Origin: Sordaria brevicollis
Taxonomy: Eukaryota > Ascomycota > Sordariomycetes > Sordariales > Sordariaceae
NCBI GenBank assembly: GCA_033439795.1
Contig: JAUTDP010000003.1
Coordinates: 2,852,001 to 2,916,000 of the forward strand
Reading direction: 5' to 3'
DNA: 64,000 bases
Positions within the stretch are counted from its first letter, which is position 1, and each line of letters opens with the position of its first letter. This document shows positions 61,233-64,000 of the stretch, piece after piece. The notes below the pieces were generated by a model. That model was given only the letters and a program-made list of their open reading frames with translations. It was not told the DNA's origin and made no database searches. The position numbers were made by a program, and so were the translations under genes.

Positions 61233-63001
61233 CTAACCCTGGTAGCCGCCGAATCCATTGCCGAAGTTTTGGGCCGGGGACGGCTGGTTCCATTGGGCGT
61301 TGGGACCAGGCTGACCGCGACCATAGCCGCCAGCACTCGGCGGGCCGTTGTAACCCATCTGAGAGCCGTAGCCAGCAGGTGACTGAGCCTGAGGGCCGCT
61401 ATAGTTGGCCTGTTGGCCAGGGTAAGAATCTATTTAGTGCGTTAGCAGCTGATGAATGAACCCTGTTCACGGGGTCAACACTTACTGCCGTACTGGTTGA
61501 AGTACGTAGAGGGAGTGCCGGGGTAGCCAGGTGTCTGGGCACTTTGGGGGCTATAAGGCTGATTCGGGTCGAACTGCTGAGGGTTGGGCGTCTTATCCTT
61601 ACCCCACTACAGATAGAAGGTCAGTACATAACATCCTCGCCCAAGGTCAAGGGGAATCACTTACGCTGCACTTCAGAGGCCGACCATTGACCTGATACCC
61701 GTTAAGCTGGCAGATGGCCATAGCAGCGTTCTCGTGGGTATCCATCTTGATGAAAGCAAAGCCACGGTCGGCCTGGAAGCGAGACTCGACAACGTATCCA
61801 AAGTTCTGGAACAGAGGAACGAGATCGTTCTGAGTCGTGTATGGCGTCAAGTTGCCGACATAGCAGGTCGTTTGCCAAGCCGGGGTCTGGGCAACGATCA
61901 TGTCGTAACTGTGAACGCCGTGAGTAGGGAAGTGGTGATGACCATAAGGAGTGGTGGGAGTAAGGCCCATCTGCTGCATGGCTTGCTGTTGGGCAATGGA
62001 AGGCTGGCCCTTCTGGTTGGCCCAGTTGCAACGAATAGCCCTGGATCCGAGCCACTCGCCGTCCATGGAGCTCAAGGCCTTCTCAGCATCGGGACGGTCA
62101 CGGAAAGCAACGAAGCCGTAGCCGCGGGAGCGACCGGTCTTCATGTCCCACATGACACGGGCCTCGGAGACGGAACCGAAAGCAGAGAAAGCCTGAAGCA
62201 GGACCTCGTCGTTAACTTCATTGGAAAGATCGCCGACGAAGATGTGGAAGTGGCCGGAAGTATCCTCCTTGTTCTGGTTGTTGGACTGGTAGGCCCAGTT
62301 GACACGGATTTCCTGCACGAGGTAGTTTTCGATGGTCAGTTCTCTTTGTCTATGAAATCATGGGCGAAGGATCGGAACATGTATAGGATGGGGGAGCTTA
62401 CGGATTGATGGACGCGACGGCCATTAAGAGTCTGCATGGCACGCTCAGCCGCGCCGGGATCATCATACTCGACGAAGCCGTAGTTGTAGCCCTTTTGCTG
62501 TTGTGCATCCTGGATTGTTAGCTGAATGTCTTGGACCTCAAGGACTCAAACTGACAGCCTCAACAGGCCGATGTGAAAAAATGAACTAACTCGCGGCTGC
62601 TCAGAGCCAGGTTTACCCACGTTCTTGTCGGGAATGATCTTGACGTTCTGGACGTGACCCGTAGTCTCGAAAATCTGTCTCAAGACATCCTCGGTGACCC
62701 GGGGGTCGAGGCCGCCGACGTACAAAGCGCGCTTGTTAGGCTCGGGGGCGGCGCGGCGGCCGAAGGGGTTGCCGGCGCTGGTGGGCGACATGATGCCGCT
62801 CTTGTCACCGTTCCCACCCATGGGCGACGTAATCGCCGTAGGGATGGGATTGGTGTTTTGCGGGATATGCAGCGGCGGGGGAGGCATGTGGGCGGGATTC
62901 GAGTTGTTGTTCTGACCGTTCTCGTAACCGGGCGCGCCTGCGTTTGGTTGTGGTGGAGGGGGAAGCTGTCCGGTGGTGGGAGGCGGGCCAGCGTCAGCCA
63001 T
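61233..63001 (-). CDS. pub1: Pub1/TIA-1-type protein with three RRM domains
   Basis: Poly(A)/U-rich RNA-binding protein that shuttles between nucleus and cytoplasm and controls mRNA stability and stress granules in this family. Exons 63001-62621, 62509-62402, 62312-61665, 61606-61486 and 61429-61233 give 484 residues. Pro/Asn-rich N terminus; RRM1 about 91-165 (RALYVGGLDPRVTEDVL, KGYNYGFVEY); RRM2 about 185-260 (FHIFVGDLSNEV, RSRGYGFVAF); RRM3 about 312-380 (TTCYVGNLTPYTTQNDLV, DRGFAFIKM); Gly/Gln/Tyr-rich C terminus ending FGNGFGGYQG. Splitting RRM1 across the first two introns is normal splicing, not a break. The first intron uses a GTGGGT donor. Start ATG is the first for 971 nt. Confidence 0.94.
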
Positions 63002-63972
63002 TGTCGGAAAATGGTCGAGGGATCTGTAGAAATCAACGGGCAGCGGCGATGGCGATGATTGGGGGAGGAGCAAGCGCAGAGACCCTCCTTGGCGGAATAG
63101 GCCCCACTACGAGCAACTGTTGGAAGATGGGGTGAGGTGAGCGGCGGTGATAGACACAGCGTCTGGGACTGCTGCGATCTCCAGCGGACTTGGACTAGAA
63201 ACTGATGAAGCTTGTAACGAGGAAGAAAGACACGGCCGATAAAACTCGGGAGGTGCAGACTTCTTATTGCAAAAGATTGACCCCGCGCGAAGAGATGCGA
63301 CGGAAGATGATTGCTTGCTCGAGTCTCGACCACGCTGACCACGTTTCCGTAGCTCGTTTTTTTAGTTACAGGCGGGCGGGCGCAATGCGGTAGCGCAAGA
63401 TGGGATGGCAAACGGAGGCCGTTCGGTGGAGCGGACTCGCTGAGAGAAGAGGACCGTTGACCGTTGGGTGCACAGACAAACACTTTGCGCCCACGAGATT
63501 GGGAGAAGACCGACTCTCGATGGATGAAAGTGTCAAAAGATGGCTCGAGGTTCTGGCGCAAATATCCAGAGTCTGATAGATACGCGATCGTACTGAGCCG
63601 GCGGCAACGACTGAAGCCAGGGACGATGACGATGCGGGGACTGGAGACGAGGATGGCTCGATGCCAACGGTGGAGGACAGGGATGATGGGTTGGTGATGG
63701 TCAAGCAGCCCGACAAGGGGAAACAAAACGATGAAGGGGAATTGCAGTGATAACCCTGAACCAAACAGTGAGATACTAGATAGTTCAAGAAAAGACTGGA
63801 TGAAAAATGGAAACGGCCGTAAAACCAAAAGGAAATGACCCGAGATTCACAACAGCCGATCCGAAGAGATGAGATTCGTGATGCAGTGTTGTTCGGTGGA
63901 AAAAGGTAAGGAGAAGGGGGGGCTTTTGGAGCTGAGAAAAGAAGCCTGGAGGGCGAGTCGGGGGAAGCTTCA
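63002..63972 (-). promoter_or_regulatory. pub1 promoter/5' leader, 971 nt without any ATG
   Basis: On the minus strand no ATG is found from the pub1 start up to 63973 near the window edge. Pyrimidine-rich in the sense strand. Interpreted as promoter plus long leader under selection against upstream starts. From 63973 to the edge only 28 bases remain. Confidence 0.5.
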
Positions 63973-64000
63973 CATTGAAAGCTGCCCGCGACGAAGAGGG

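Noticed and set aside
62510..62620. Stop in the open frame after pub1 RRM1 as a truncation
   Set aside because: It lies inside a normal intron; splicing to 62509 restores RRM1 with the family sequence KGYNYGFVEY.

Overview
The window reads as nuclear DNA of a filamentous ascomycete. Evidence: protein-coding genes carry 53-111 nt GT-AG introns with CTAAC-type branch sequences; tRNA-Leu genes carry introns; proteins have long Gln-rich tails; the gene set is typical of Pezizomycotina. Protein details and the vid-21-type Eaf1 suggest Sordariales, near Neurospora/Sordaria; that placement is inference from memory, not a search.

Layout. 1-5173: a divergent pair, a GH13 alpha-glucosidase (minus, cut by the window edge) and a MAL-type sugar permease (plus), which looks like a maltose/alpha-glucoside utilisation pair. 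5174-19328: splicing factor Spp2 (minus), a promoter region holding a 405-bp Tourist-like MITE, the large NuA4 scaffold Eaf1/VID-21 (plus) with a hairpin/uORF leader and a Gln-rich tail, the ribosome-assembly WD protein Mak11 (plus) and tRNA-Leu(AAG). 19329-27514: a divergent pair, THO complex subunit 1 (minus) with an apparent degenerate guanylate-kinase-like domain at its C terminus, and the spliceosomal helicase Aquarius/Cwf11 (plus). 27515-34028: a 6.5-kb stretch without a convincing protein gene, with a 27-bp inverted-repeat pair, a 407-bp terminal-inverted-repeat element and a long ATG-free leader for the next gene. 34029-38862: eIF4G (plus). 38863-50729: INSIG (plus), a second tRNA-Leu(AAG) in inverted orientation and DNA polymerase alpha catalytic subunit (minus). 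Both protein genes are readable only if many single-base indels are allowed. 50730-64000: a mitochondrial-type PPR protein (plus), the DYRK-family kinase Yak1 (minus) and a three-RRM Pub1/TIA-1-type protein (minus).

Most genes act in gene expression: chromatin (Eaf1), mRNA export and transcription (THO1), splicing (Spp2, Aquarius), ribosome assembly (Mak11), translation (eIF4G), mRNA fate (Pub1) and nutrient signalling (Yak1). They are housekeeping neighbours and need not form one functional cluster.

Signals most worth follow-up: the THO1-guanylate-kinase-like fusion; leaders of about 0.75-1.05 kb with no ATG upstream of eIF4G, Pub1 and Yak1; the Eaf1 hairpin plus uORF whose stop overlaps the main start; two MITE-like elements with target-site duplications; and the indel cluster at 43.0-47.0 kb, which more probably reflects assembly error than biology because polymerase alpha is essential.
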